From: CAVQUE01 sp046290435
Lineage (GTDB): Bacteria; Actinomycetota; Acidimicrobiia; Acidimicrobiales; UBA8592
Assembly (NCBI GenBank): GCA_046290435.1
Contig: JBKAGO010000044.1
Location: 49,619-113,618 of the forward strand
Reading direction: 5' to 3'
DNA: 64,000 bases
Part shown: piece by piece, positions 9,108-17,819 of the stretch
How positions within the stretch are numbered: position 1 is the first letter of the stretch
How the letters are laid out: each line of letters opens with the position of its first letter
Notes under the pieces: generated by a model
Database searches by the model: none
What the model saw: only the letters and a program-made list of their open reading frames with translations
What the model was told of the DNA's origin: nothing
Position numbers and translations under genes: made by a program

Positions 9108-9250
9108 CGGTGTGTCTTGTCGGGGGCGCGGCGTCGGCCGCCGATTCGGCGAAGATGGGGGAGATGAAGTCGTTCGACGAAGACGTGCACGCATGACCCT
9201 GCCCGATCGCGACTCCCACATCGCGTCGGCGATCCGCCACCCCAGCAGGT

Positions 9251-9430
9251 GGTGAACACCGGCTACCCGCATGTGAAGCCGTCGTTCGAGCGCACCTCGG
9301 CCCGCTGACCCCACTCGAATGGGGCTCCGGCGACGTCGGCTTCGAGGAGGTCATGCGCGCCACGCTCGTCCTCGCCGAGCCCTTGGGCGAACGAGTCCTG
9401 TCGGTGAGTCTGTTCCGGGACGACGAGTAA
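9251..9430 (+). pseudogene. Possible gene remnant in a 440-base gene-poor stretch
   Basis: Between 9108 and 9547 no intact gene is convincing. Frame 9251-9430 has no start codon before its conserved-looking end but reads like a protein C-terminus (PLTPLEWGSGDVGFEE, then GERVLSVSLFRDDE and a stop). Short coding-like pieces in other frames lie just upstream. This pattern fits a small decayed gene with frameshifts. I do not recognise the family. Confidence 0.25.
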
Positions 9431-9547
9431 CCGACGCCGCGGACGGCAGGCGCGTCCGCGGGCGCGTTTCGTCACGCTCGCTGTGGTCGCCGAAGCCCGC
9501 CGCTTCCGGGTCGGCGATGCCTGCGGGGTGAGCGAGTGCCGGCGGGG

Positions 9548-9874
9548 TCAGCGAGTGGCGACGAGTCGGCCGGAGACCGGGGTGAGGTCGTACATCTCGA
9601 AGGTGTCGATGATGTCGGACATGTCCTCGCCTTCGCCGTGGTCGTCCTTGCCCTGCTCGGTGGCGAGATGGTCGTAGAGGTCGCTGCGGTCGGCGAAGGT
9701 GACCCAGACGACGACGGTGTTGCGGTCGCGGTCGACGCCGACCTGGCGGGCGAGCATGCCCGGCACCTTTCCCTCCATCTTCTCGCTGGGTTCCGCGGCG
9801 AGGCGGACGAGGTCGTCGAGGCGACCGGGCTTTGCGGTGGACACGCTGACGAAGGTGTACGTGGGCTGGGTCAT
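9548..9874 (-). CDS. Antibiotic-biosynthesis-monooxygenase-like (ABM) small protein
   Basis: The 108-residue protein looks like a dimeric alpha-beta-barrel (ABM/Dabb-like) protein: a short beta strand (YTFVSVSTAKPGR), a helix and an EMYDLTPVSG strand near the end. Members include quinone-forming monooxygenases and heme-degrading enzymes, but many have no known activity. The start at 9874 overlaps the stop of the TetR gene by 4 bases, so the two are translationally coupled and the TetR protein probably controls it. Confidence 0.65.
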   Translation of the reverse strand: MTQPTYTFVSVSTAKPGRLDDLVRLAAEPSEKMEGKVPGMLARQVGVDRDRNTVVVWVTFADRSDLYDHLATEQGKDDHGEGEDMSDIIDTFEMYDLTPVSGRLVATR

Positions 9875-10470
9875 GTCGGAGTCTCCTGTCGGTCGACGAT
9901 TCGGTGGATGAGGGTGATGGCCCGCTCGGGATCGGCGGGGTCGGCGGCGGCGGCGAGGCCGAGGACGAGCGGGGCGTCGCCGACCGGTTCGAGGTCCGGT
10001 CCGAAGATGCCTCCGTCGATGCCGTCTCGGAGGATCTCGGCGACGAGGTCGGTGATGCGGGTCTCGTGTCGGGTGAGGACGTCTCGGGCTGCCGGCGGCA
10101 GCGTCGAGCGGAGCGTGGCGGTCCCGGAGTGGTGATGTCCCGCTGCCCGAGCGACGGCGTCGAGGAGCGTGTCGAGCCGGGCGGTGGGGTCGGGTCGGGC
10201 CCGCACGTGGGCCTCGAGGTCGTCGTCGTGGGAAGCGACGAGTTCGGCGACGCCGACGAGCACGGCGTCGATGTCGGGGAAGTAGCGGTAGAGGGTCTGG
10301 CGGGAGATGTCGGCCGCTGTCGCGATGGCGGCCATCGTGAGGGCGGGGGCCCCGTGTTCGAGCAGGAGCGACAGTGCGGCGCCGGCGATCGCATCGGCCT
10401 GTCGGTTCCGGTGATCGAGCCTTGTTCGCTCCCAGCTGTCGGTCACTCGGTCCCTCCTCGGCAGTGACAT
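9871..10470 (-). CDS. TetR-family transcriptional regulator
   Basis: The 199-residue protein has an N-terminal helix-turn-helix (ALTMAAIATAADISRQTLYRYFPD) and a divergent ligand-binding half. The start at 10470 is supported by an AAGGA ribosome site at the right distance. An imperfect palindrome at 10482-10500 lies only 11 bases before the start, so autorepression is likely. It is the first gene of a two-gene operon with the ABM-like protein. Confidence 0.9.
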   Translation of the reverse strand: MSLPRRDRVTDSWERTRLDHRNRQADAIAGAALSLLLEHGAPALTMAAIATAADISRQTLYRYFPDIDAVLVGVAELVASHDDDLEAHVRARPDPTARLDTLLDAVARAAGHHHSGTATLRSTLPPAARDVLTRHETRITDLVAEILRDGIDGGIFGPDLEPVGDAPLVLGLAAAADPADPERAITLIHRIVDRQETPT

Positions 10471-10481
10471 AGCGTCCTTGG

Positions 10482-10500
10482 TGTGAGACAGAGTGTAACA
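10482..10500. promoter_or_regulatory. Imperfect palindrome before tetR (TGTGAGACAGAGTGTAACA)
   Basis: Six of nine base pairs are symmetric about the centre, with outer TGT/ACA arms. Its place directly upstream of the TetR ribosome site fits an autoregulatory operator. The symmetry is moderate. Confidence 0.35.
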
Positions 10501-10609
10501 TCCCGCGAGCGCTCCTACGCTCGGGCGGCGGCCGGCTCGACGAGCTCACAGAGATCTCACGGACCAGCGGGAAACAGTGAGGGACAGCGGGGACTGTGGG
10601 GCTCGAGTG

Positions 10610-10804
10610 TCACTCGCTCGCAGAGCGGAGGCGTTCGAGCGCTCGTTTCTCGATCTGGGCGATGCGCGACGGTTTCAGCTCCAAGTGGTGTGCGACCTCC
10701 TGGAGCGTGCGTGGCTCACCGCGGTCGGGGCCGAACCGCAGCTTCAACACCTCGGCCTCGCTCGGGTCGAGTTGCGAGAGGAGATGCTCGATCTCGGCGG
10801 TCAT
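10610..10804 (-). CDS. Orphan sigma-70 region 4 fragment or mini-protein
   Basis: The 64-residue frame is a clear sigma-70 region 4: LDPSEAEVLKLRFG, EPRTLQEVAHHLELKPSRIAQ (split by the -35 recognition turn) and IEKRALERLR. Sequence like the end of region 3 (REPEVLTESKAEDAVTTIR) continues about 30 codons upstream in frame with no ATG, GTG or TTG. The true start may therefore be a rare codon, or this may be the truncated 3' end of an RpoD-like gene. Regions 2 and 3 proper are missing, so it cannot act as a full sigma factor. The divergent penicillin acylase gene begins about 150 bases away. Confidence 0.5.
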   Translation of the reverse strand: MTAEIEHLLSQLDPSEAEVLKLRFGPDRGEPRTLQEVAHHLELKPSRIAQIEKRALERLRSASE

Positions 10805-10955
10805 CCTGATGGTGGTGACCGCATCCTCCGCCTTCGACTCGGTGAGTACTTCGGGCTCACGCGGGATGATCGTCGATGACGAACCGTGGAAGGCCTCGCT
10901 GACCAGCGGGTAGGCGTGCGCGAGAGTGAGCGGACATCGACCGACGGAGAGCGCC

Positions 10956-13160
10956 GTGACAACCACGATCACCCGTGACCGGTGGGGCATCGCCCACGTC
11001 GAGGCCTCGAACACCGCTGCCGCCTTCGAGGCGCAGGGGTACTGCGCTGCGGCTGACCGGATCTGGCAGATGGAGTACGACCGCCTGAAGGCGGCGGGAC
11101 GATGGTCGGAGGTCGTCGGTGCGTCCGGCGTGCGAGAAGACACCTTCTTCCGCCGCATCGGCGTGGAGACCGTGGCCCGACGCGACTGGGAAGACCTGTC
11201 CGGCCCGGCCAAGGCGATGACGGTCGCCTATGCCGCCGGCGTGAACCGCTGGCTCGACGCCAATCTCGACTTGCTGCCGGCCGAGTTCGACCACCATCCG
11301 TTCCCGCCGGCGCGCTGGGAACCCTGGCACTGCTGCGCGGTCTACACGGTTCGTCACGTGTTCATGGGCACCTTGATGCGGAAGCTGTGGCGCGGCGCAG
11401 TCCTTCGGGCAGCCGGCCCGGAGATCGTCGCGGCGATGCAGGGCGACGCGGGGGCGGCCACCGCCATGGTGCCGTCGTCGGGACCGGAGCTCGAGCTCCT
11501 CGACGGGGTGGCGGAGGTACTGGCTGCGGCTGCAGCTGACCTCACCGCCATTCCCGACGTCGATGGCGGGTCGAACAGTTGGGCGCTCGACGGGTCACGC
11601 ACGGCGTCGGGGGCTCCTCTGCTCGCCGGCGACCCTCACCGCGGCATCGAGTTCCCGAACGTCTACCTCCAGTTCCACATGGCGTGCGACGCCTTCGACG
11701 TGATCGGGTTGTCGTTCCCCGGGGTGCCCGGATTCCCTCATTTCGGCCACAACGCCGACGTGGCCTGGTGCATCACCCACGCCATGGCCGACGACACCGA
11801 CGTGTTCGTCGAATCGACCGCGGCGGTGACCGATCGGCACGAGCAGCTCATGGCCGTTCGCAACGGCGCACCGGTCACGATCACGACCGGCCGCTCGCCC
11901 CGCGGCCCGTTCGTCCTCGGTGATCTCGACGGTGACGGCCCCGTGCTCTGTGCGAACTGGACCGGCCTGACCGGCGACTCGACCTTCGAGTGTCTCGAGC
12001 CGATGCTCACGGCATCGGACTGCGACGAGCTCGAGGAGGCGGTTCGTCGCTGGGTGATACCGGCAAACAGCCTCCTGAGTGCGGACACTGCGGGCAACAT
12101 CTCGTTCAAGATCCGCGGGCGACTGATCGAGCGGCCCATCGCCAACCGGTGGATCCCGGTGCCCGGCGACGAGGAGCACTCGTGGGAGGGCCTCGCCCCG
12201 GTTCCCCACGATGACCTCCACCACTGGCGCAACCCGGACCGGGGTTTTCTCGTCACGGCCAACAACAGGGTCAGCGACCGAGGACCCTACGTCTCGCTGG
12301 ACTTCGCCGGTCCGTCACGCCACGACCGCATCGTCGAGCTGCTCTCGGACCTGACCGACGCGACCGTCGCCGACATGACCGATGTCCATGCCGACGTCCG
12401 CTCGCTCGCTGCGCCGGCGGTCACGTCGATCCTCGCCGAACTGTCGCCCACGACACCGCTCGGGGTCAGGGCTCGCGACCTCGTCGCCACGTGGGATCAC
12501 CAGGTCACCGCCGACAGCTCGGCCGCGGTGGTGTACGGCTCGTTCCGCCAGGCGTGGGCCGACGAGGTGGAGCGTCGCCTCGACCTCCGGTCGCCCCAGC
12601 TGGGCGAGCCGGGCTGGCCACGGGCCCTCGACGCCAGCCGCATGCATCTCGACGCCAGCACCACCCTCCTGACGGGCGATGGCTGGCGGCTGCTCCCCGA
12701 GCTCGAAACCGACGAGGACGTGCACCGACTGCTGGCCGAGCTGCTCGACCAGGTGGCGGCCGAGGTCGCGACCCGCCAGGGCACGGACCCCGCGGCCTGG
12801 CGGTGGGATACCGCCCACGTGATGCTGAGCCCCCATCCGCTCGCCCTCGGCATCGCCGACGCGGCCGAACTCCATCCTCCGGTGATCGGTGTGGCCGGCG
12901 ACGGCGAGACGGTTCGCGCAGGCGGTGTCGCGACCCTGTACGGGCTGCGGTGCTACCTGAGCTCCTGCGCCCGCTACGTCTTCGACGTCGGCGACTGGGA
13001 CAACTCGGGATGGATCGTCCCCCACGGCGTGAGCGGGGTGCGAGGCAGCGGTCACGATCTGGATCAGCGCGATCACTGGGCGGCCTGCGAACTCATCCCG
13101 ATGGCGTACACCGAAGCCGAAGTCGCAGCCGTCGCCGTCACCACCGAGACCTGGGTTTGA
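10956..13160 (+). CDS. Penicillin acylase family (Ntn hydrolase), no signal peptide
   Basis: This is a penicillin-acylase/acyl-homoserine-lactone-acylase type precursor. An alpha-chain-like part of about 205 residues begins with DRWGIAHVEA. The autocleavage site follows, with nucleophile Ser206 in DGGSNSWAL, then the beta chain, with LLAGDPHRG, FGHN and NNR segments typical of the family. The GTG at 10956 is preferred over the one at 10926 because GGAGAG lies 4 bases upstream; this gives 734 residues. Family members normally carry an export signal, and none is visible here, so this one is probably cytoplasmic. It should cleave an amide bond; the acyl substrate is unknown. Confidence 0.85.
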   Translation: MTTTITRDRWGIAHVEASNTAAAFEAQGYCAAADRIWQMEYDRLKAAGRWSEVVGASGVREDTFFRRIGVETVARRDWEDLSGPAKAMTVAYAAGVNRWLDANLDLLPAEFDHHPFPPARWEPWHCCAVYTVRHVFMGTLMRKLWRGAVLRAAGPEIVAAMQGDAGAATAMVPSSGPELELLDGVAEVLAAAAADLTAIPDVDGGSNSWALDGSRTASGAPLLAGDPHRGIEFPNVYLQFHMACDAFDVIGLSFPGVPGFPHFGHNADVAWCITHAMADDTDVFVESTAAVTDRHEQLMAVRNGAPVTITTGRSPRGPFVLGDLDGDGPVLCANWTGLTGDSTFECLEPMLTASDCDELEEAVRRWVIPANSLLSADTAGNISFKIRGRLIERPIANRWIPVPGDEEHSWEGLAPVPHDDLHHWRNPDRGFLVTANNRVSDRGPYVSLDFAGPSRHDRIVELLSDLTDATVADMTDVHADVRSLAAPAVTSILAELSPTTPLGVRARDLVATWDHQVTADSSAAVVYGSFRQAWADEVERRLDLRSPQLGEPGWPRALDASRMHLDASTTLLTGDGWRLLPELETDEDVHRLLAELLDQVAAEVATRQGTDPAAWRWDTAHVMLSPHPLALGIADAAELHPPVIGVAGDGETVRAGGVATLYGLRCYLSSCARYVFDVGDWDNSGWIVPHGVSGVRGSGHDLDQRDHWAACELIPMAYTEAEVAAVAVTTETWV

Positions 13161-13192
13161 TGCCCGACGGGGCCCCGGCCTCTCGGGGTTCA

Positions 13193-13219
13193 GGACGGTC
13201 GGACGAACGGCAACCGTCC
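13193..13219 (+). terminator. Possible hairpin between convergent genes
   Basis: GGACGGT and ACCGTCC form a 7-bp stem around a 13-base loop in the 131-base gap between the convergent acylase and Fic genes. There is no T tract, so the call is weak. Confidence 0.3.
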
Positions 13220-13291
13220 CGGCCGCGTCGTCGTCGGTGGTCGTGGGTCCTGAGTACCGAAGGGTCTCCCGTCGGACGACAGGTCGACGCC

Positions 13292-14569
13292 TCAGGAACC
13301 AGGCCGGTTCGGCACCCGCCTGATCGGTCGGTCGCTTCTCGTGTCTCCGGTCGGGCTGGCCAGCGCCCGCTCGAGCCCGGTGAAGAGGTCCAGGACATCG
13401 GTGGCTTCGAAGACGCGGTAGCGCTGTCGGCCGACGTTGCGTTGCGTCAGGACCCCGCCCTCGGCGAGCGCATTGACCGCGTCGGTTGTTCGTGCCTTCG
13501 ACCGGCCGATGAGCTTGCTCGCCGACTCGACGGTCATGATCGGCGCACCCGGTAGCACCCCGAGGAGCAGATCGGTGCTGGAGTTCGCACGTACCCGACC
13601 AAGGCGTGCCCGCCAGTCGGCGTCGAGGGCCGCGATGTCTGCCGAGTAGCGCTCGGCATCGGCGCAGGCTCGGGTCGTCGCCGATGCGAACGTCCGCAGC
13701 CACAGGGCAGCAGCGGCAGAGCGCTCGGAGCTGTCGGGTTCGCCCAGGTGCCGGAAGGTCATGAGGCCGGCGATGTAGTCGGCCGACCACGTCGCCAGCA
13801 CGAGGCTGATCGGAGGCACGAACTTCGGGGCCAGACCGCGGCGTCGGAGCACGACATGGACGAGCGCTCGGCCGGTGCGGCCGTTGCCGTCGCCGAAAGG
13901 ATGCAGCGTCTCGAACTGCGCGTGAGCGAGCGCGGCTTGGACGAGGGGGGAGTGGGCATCGCCGTTCACGTACGTGAGGAGGTCATCGAGTAGCTCGTCG
14001 AGCCGCTCGGGTGGCGGCGGCACGAATGCTGCCGAGCACGGGTTGAAGGAGCTGCCGCCGATCCAGTTCTGATCGCCCCGGACGACGCCGCCGAGTTCGG
14101 GGGTCGGCGAACTGTCCATCAGGCGGCGATGGATGGCGAGGAGATCGTCGAGCGCGAAGGGGTCGGCGCTGGTGGCGCGCTCGACGGCGTCGTCCATCGC
14201 CGCAATGTTCCCGATCACCTCGACCGCGACACGATCGTTGGCGTCGCCGCCGAGTGAGAGCGCCGCCTCGGCGCGGGCCAGTCGACGTGCTGCGGCTTCG
14301 AGGCCTTCGATCTTGGAGGACCCGACCGACTCCGCGCGCAGCAGGAAGCGGGCGAGGCCTTCGAGGCTCACGTGGGAGGTCCCCGCGTCGTTCAGGCGCC
14401 GGACCGCGGCCTCCGCGTCAGCGATGTCGGCGGCCACGTCGGCAGGGATGGACGGATCCCACCCCGACAGCGGGTCGGGCACGTACGCGTGGTACCAACA
14501 GCCCTGCCGATCGCGTCGGCTCATGCCCTGGAACTGGGCATCCCAGCGTTTGCGCAACTGTGAAGCCAT
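13292..14569 (-). CDS. Fic-family AMP-transferase with N-terminal inhibitory motif and winged helix
   Basis: The 425-residue protein has a Fic N-terminal domain and a complete active-site loop HPFGDGNGRTGR at 223-234, with catalytic His223. An inhibitory motif of the (S/T)xxxE(G/N) type is visible at 84-89 (SSKIEG), placing it in the class with the inhibitory helix before the Fic core. The C-terminal third has a winged-helix-like segment (ESASKLIGRSKARTTDAVN). Such proteins AMPylate or deAMPylate target proteins, and those with DNA-binding ends often repress their own gene. A strong inverted repeat at 14578-14608 sits 9 bases before the start, with AGGAG between. Confidence 0.93.
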   Translation of the reverse strand: MASQLRKRWDAQFQGMSRRDRQGCWYHAYVPDPLSGWDPSIPADVAADIADAEAAVRRLNDAGTSHVSLEGLARFLLRAESVGSSKIEGLEAAARRLARAEAALSLGGDANDRVAVEVIGNIAAMDDAVERATSADPFALDDLLAIHRRLMDSSPTPELGGVVRGDQNWIGGSSFNPCSAAFVPPPPERLDELLDDLLTYVNGDAHSPLVQAALAHAQFETLHPFGDGNGRTGRALVHVVLRRRGLAPKFVPPISLVLATWSADYIAGLMTFRHLGEPDSSERSAAAALWLRTFASATTRACADAERYSADIAALDADWRARLGRVRANSSTDLLLGVLPGAPIMTVESASKLIGRSKARTTDAVNALAEGGVLTQRNVGRQRYRVFEATDVLDLFTGLERALASPTGDTRSDRPIRRVPNRPGS

Positions 14570-14577
14570 GACTCCTC

Positions 14578-14608
14578 TAAGTATCGGTTGGACAATAACC
14601 GTAACTTA
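14578..14608. promoter_or_regulatory. 12-7-12 inverted repeat, candidate operator of the fic gene
   Basis: Left arm TAAGTATCGGTT and right arm AACCGTAACTTA are complementary at 10 of 12 positions around a 7-base spacer. The site is AT-rich against a GC-rich background and touches the ribosome site of the Fic gene. The Fic protein has a C-terminal winged helix, so autorepression is the simplest reading. Confidence 0.6.
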
Positions 14609-14707
14609 GATCCCTACGGGCAACCGGGTCTCGGGGAAGGTTCGGCCATCGTGCCCCTGGGGTCGCACTCCAGCATCGTCGATGCGCTGCTCAGGTCGCG
14701 ATGGCAG

Positions 14708-15145
14708 TCAAGCGCGTCGCAGCGGCTCCAGTGCCGAGACGTAGTCCGCGAGCCGGGCGGCGATCTCGATGGCGGCGTCGACATCGTCGGGGTCGGGTTC
14801 TTCCCAGACCTCCGAGATCCGTCGCCAACGGTCGGCGCCGATGAACACCCCCGCTTCGGGTTCGTGGCCGAGTTCTCGACGCCAGACGTGCTCGGCGTCG
14901 AGGAGACGCCCGAGCACGGCCTCGTTCTCGCCGACCTTCGGGTACTCCGAGTGGAACCCGATCTCGAGCACGAGATCGCCGTCGACGCGGACGAGTTGCG
15001 CTTCGTAATGCTCCCGGGTGGCGTCGCCGCACCAGATCTTGACGCCGCGGTTGTGGGCGCTCGAGTGCAGCGTGGCGCCGACGTCGATCACGAAGCCCTC
15101 GAACACGTCCTGCACCTGATGGAAGAACGACCGCTCCACCGGCAC
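14708..15145 (-). CDS. Conserved-looking hypothetical protein
   Basis: The 145-residue soluble protein starts with GTG directly after the TAG of the TetR gene, so the two are co-translated. It shows no signal peptide or membrane helix. Visible features are a beta-rich start (FEGFVIDVGATLHSS), an acidic ISEVWEEPDPDDVDAA stretch and a helical end. I do not recognise the family. By position it belongs to the MFS-TetR operon. Confidence 0.65.
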   Translation of the reverse strand: MPVERSFFHQVQDVFEGFVIDVGATLHSSAHNRGVKIWCGDATREHYEAQLVRVDGDLVLEIGFHSEYPKVGENEAVLGRLLDAEHVWRRELGHEPEAGVFIGADRWRRISEVWEEPDPDDVDAAIEIAARLADYVSALEPLRRA

Positions 15146-15772
15146 CTACCGGCCGGCGCTGTTCGGGTCGGTGAGCACTGCGAAGGCCAGCTCTGCGTGG
15201 GCCCGCACCGTGTCCGGGTCCTCGCCCGCTGAGACCCGGGTGAGCATCGTCGTGAGTTGGGCATCGACGTAGGTCGCAGTGGTCTCGAGCGAGGCCGGCA
15301 GCTCGATGTCCCCGTTGTCGGCGCACCTTCGGAGCCATGCGGCGTACGCCGCGACGGCGTCCGCTCGGAGTTGGTCGACGTGGGCGCCGGTGATGGGACC
15401 CAACCGCCAGCGGAAGCTGCGCATCTTGGCGAAGAGGCAGCCCGAGGGAACGTCCGGTGACTCTTCTCGGGTCACGAACTCGATCAGGGAGTCCAGCGTC
15501 TCGCGGAACGGTCGGTCGTCGGCGAGCGTCGCCAGCACGGGGCCGAGCACGGTCTCGCTGTAGTGCGTGAGCGCGGCGTCCATGAGTTGGTCCTCGCTGC
15601 CGAACTCCCGGTACAGGCCGGGCTTGGAGATCTTCGCCCGCCGGCAGATCTCGTTCACCGACACCGCATCGACGCCGTCGCGCCACCAGCTGTCGATGGC
15701 GACGTCGAGCGTGTGGGCGCGGTCGAACGTCTTCGGTCTGCCTCTTGGGCGTCGGGTGGCGTCGGCTGTCAT
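15146..15772 (-). CDS. TetR-family regulator, module 1
   Basis: The 208-residue protein has an Arg/Pro-rich start (RRPRGRPKTFD), a WWRDG segment and the recognition helix region ISKPGLYREFGSEDQLMDAAL. It is clearly related to the TetR protein encoded at 24370-24981, which has the same GRPK-DRAH start, WWRDG and YREFGSED. It lies 39 bases after the MFS gene, and a half-palindromic TACCG-type site (15799-15811) fills that gap. The likely ligand is a compound handled by the pump or the SDR enzymes. Confidence 0.92.
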   Translation of the reverse strand: MTADATRRPRGRPKTFDRAHTLDVAIDSWWRDGVDAVSVNEICRRAKISKPGLYREFGSEDQLMDAALTHYSETVLGPVLATLADDRPFRETLDSLIEFVTREESPDVPSGCLFAKMRSFRWRLGPITGAHVDQLRADAVAAYAAWLRRCADNGDIELPASLETTATYVDAQLTTMLTRVSAGEDPDTVRAHAELAFAVLTDPNSAGR

Positions 15773-15798
15773 CTCGATCCCAGTCTGGCAAGTATGCG

Positions 15799-15811
15799 AA
15801 CCGATTGGTAC
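15799..15811. promoter_or_regulatory. TACCG-type operator variant (AACCGATTGGTAC)
   Basis: ACC-N4-GGT symmetry in the 39-base gap between the MFS stop and the TetR start. It matches the stronger sites at 17302, 24284 and 25133. It may give the tetR gene its own regulated promoter. Confidence 0.4.
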
Positions 15812-17227
15812 TCAAAGCTCGACACGGGGCGTGGCGCCCAGAGATGCATGCCGATCGGTGCGGAGTGGGAGACCGCCGGCGGCCGTGAGCAGGCCGCTCG
15901 CGATGGTGAACCACCAGAGCCGATCGAAGCCGGCCAGTGCGTCGGCCACGCCTGCGGTGGTGCCGACCAGGGCGATGGCGACGGCGACACCGAAGGAGCC
16001 GCCGAATTGACGGATGGCCTGGGTCGTTCCCCCGCCCACGCCCACCTGGTTGGCCGGGAGGGCCTGCGCGGCCGCGCTGGTCACCTGGGGGAAGACCAGG
16101 GGGATCGAGACGGCGACCATGGCCAGGGGAACACCGAAGTCGGTCAGATAGTCGACCTCTGCGGTGAGGAAGACCAGTCGGCAGGCTCCGGCTGCTGCGA
16201 ACAGCAGACCCCCGGCGATCACCAGCGGGCGCTGGCCGATCTGGCCGCCGAGACTTCCGAGGCGGGGAGCGAGCAGGGCAGCGACCAGGGGCCCCGGGGC
16301 GACGGCGAAGCCGGCCTGGATGATCGACCATTCCCAGACGTCGACCAGGAAGAGGATCAGCCCGAAGAACATGGCCGAGAAGCCGGCCGAGTAGCTGAGC
16401 ATGCCCACGTTTCCCCATCGGAAGTTCCCGAGCCGGAAGAGGGCGAGGTCGAGGGTCGGCGATTCGGTGCGCCGCTGATGGGCCACGAAGAGCCCGAGCA
16501 GGGCCAGTCCGCTGAGGAGGACCGCACCGGTTCGGGCGGTGGCCCAGCCGTAGGTGGCCGACTCGACCACCCCGTACACCATCGCTGCGGCAGCGGAGGC
16601 AATCAGGAGGACCCCGGTCGGGGTGGGCAGGGCGACCGACGCATCGCGTCGCTCGGTCAGGAGGCGGGAGCCGGCGGCCAGCGTGACCACCCCGATCGGC
16701 AGGTTGAGATGGAAGGTCCAACGCCATCCCAGCCCCTCGACGATCAACGCACCCAGCGAGGGCCCGAGGGCGGCCGAGAAGGCGCCCACGGCCCCCCAGA
16801 TGGCCACCACCTGGGGAAGTCGATCGTGGGGAAAGGCTGCGATCACCAGGGCCAGCGATGCCGGGACCAGGATCGCCGCGCCGGCCCCCTGGACGACCCG
16901 AGCGGCAACGAGGAGGCCAACCGTCGGAGCCAGGGCACACGCCATCGAGGCCACGGTGAACAGGGCAGAGCCGCTGAGGAACACCCGTCGGTGGCCGAGT
17001 CGGTCGGCGAGCTTCCCTGCAGGCACCAGGAGGGCAGCGAAGGTGATGGTGTACCCGTTCAGCACCCACGACAGCGTCGATGGTGATGCCTGGTCGAAGG
17101 TGGCGGTGATGTCGGGGAACGCAACGTAGAGGATCGTGGTGTCGAGGTAGGTGGCCAGGGCAGCCAGGGCCGCCACTACCAGGGTGGCCCCGGCGCGGCC
17201 CTCGGCATCGATGGCTTCTCCCGTCAT
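15812..17227 (-). CDS. MFS drug-efflux-type transporter (DHA2, 14 TM helices)
   Basis: The 471-residue protein has about 14 hydrophobic helices. Motif A appears as GKLADRLGHRRVF. Other visible features are LDTTILYVAFPDI in helix 1 and an antiporter-type stretch (VQGAGAAILVPASLALV). These mark the EmrB/QacA-like proton-driven exporters. The start at 17227 precedes helix 1 closely; earlier codons in frame look non-coding and overlap the regulatory region. It heads an operon with the TetR regulator and a hypothetical protein, and is divergent from the SnoaL/SDR operon. Confidence 0.92.
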   Translation of the reverse strand: MTGEAIDAEGRAGATLVVAALAALATYLDTTILYVAFPDITATFDQASPSTLSWVLNGYTITFAALLVPAGKLADRLGHRRVFLSGSALFTVASMACALAPTVGLLVAARVVQGAGAAILVPASLALVIAAFPHDRLPQVVAIWGAVGAFSAALGPSLGALIVEGLGWRWTFHLNLPIGVVTLAAGSRLLTERRDASVALPTPTGVLLIASAAAAMVYGVVESATYGWATARTGAVLLSGLALLGLFVAHQRRTESPTLDLALFRLGNFRWGNVGMLSYSAGFSAMFFGLILFLVDVWEWSIIQAGFAVAPGPLVAALLAPRLGSLGGQIGQRPLVIAGGLLFAAAGACRLVFLTAEVDYLTDFGVPLAMVAVSIPLVFPQVTSAAAQALPANQVGVGGGTTQAIRQFGGSFGVAVAIALVGTTAGVADALAGFDRLWWFTIASGLLTAAGGLPLRTDRHASLGATPRVEL

Positions 17228-17301
17228 GGGGATGGAGTCTGGCAGAGTTTCGAACTTCTCGGTACTAAAAGGTTGACGGATGCACGGTGGGCCGATATAA
17301 A

Positions 17302-17313
17302 TACCGCTCGGTA
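17302..17313. promoter_or_regulatory. TetR-type operator TACCGCTCGGTA between divergent operons
   Basis: A perfect 5-2-5 inverted repeat lies midway in the 145-base region between the MFS gene (start 17227) and the SnoaL gene (start 17373). A single TetR dimer there could control both directions. A half site (CTCGGTAC) lies about 45 bases to the left. Confidence 0.6.
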
Positions 17314-17372
17314 CGCATTCGGGCCAACCGACTCGGCCGACCGATCCGATCCACCAATCAGGAGTTCCCGCC

Positions 17373-17810
17373 ATGAGCACCGCAGCCTCGACGACCGCGA
17401 ACCATGCCACGGTGCGTGCGTTCTACGCCGACATCCTCTCCTCACCCGCCACCACGACCGAGGACCGCTACTACGAGCTCTTCTCGCCCGACGTCGTCTC
17501 GATCCCCACGCCTCCGGGAGGGCCGGGTGCGCAGGGCATGTTGAACACCGTCGCATTCCTCGGCCAGGTGGTACCGGATCTGACCTGGGAGGTGAAGGAG
17601 ATGATCGCTCTCGATGACGGCCGTTTCGTGGTCCGCGGTGAGGCATCGGGTACCCCGACCGGCGCGTTCTTCGGTGTCGAGACGCCCACGGGCCGCAGCT
17701 TCTCGGTCATGTCCATCGACATCCTCACCCTCGAAGAGGGCAGGATCGCCCACGTGTATCACCTCGAGGACTGGACCTCCGCGATCGCGCAGCTCACCTC
17801 AGCGGAGTGA
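17373..17810 (+). CDS. SnoaL-like (NTF2-fold) protein
   Basis: The 145-residue protein has the cone-shaped NTF2/SnoaL fold pattern: an N-terminal helix (HATVRAFYADIL), a central YYELFSPDVVS strand and a C-terminal VYHLEDW strand. The family includes polyketide cyclases, ketosteroid isomerase relatives and small-molecule binders. AGGAG precedes the ATG. It is the first gene to the right of the divergent TetR-controlled promoter. The lipoprotein at 25174 carries two domains of the same general fold in the paralogous module. Confidence 0.8.
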   Translation: MSTAASTTANHATVRAFYADILSSPATTTEDRYYELFSPDVVSIPTPPGGPGAQGMLNTVAFLGQVVPDLTWEVKEMIALDDGRFVVRGEASGTPTGAFFGVETPTGRSFSVMSIDILTLEEGRIAHVYHLEDWTSAIAQLTSAE

Positions 17811-17819
17811 CTCGAAGGT

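Noticed and set aside
15563..17086. 507-codon + strand frame opposite the MFS gene
   Set aside because: Composition is Gly/Glu/Asp/Gln-rich as expected for the reverse complement of a membrane protein gene; no domain visible.
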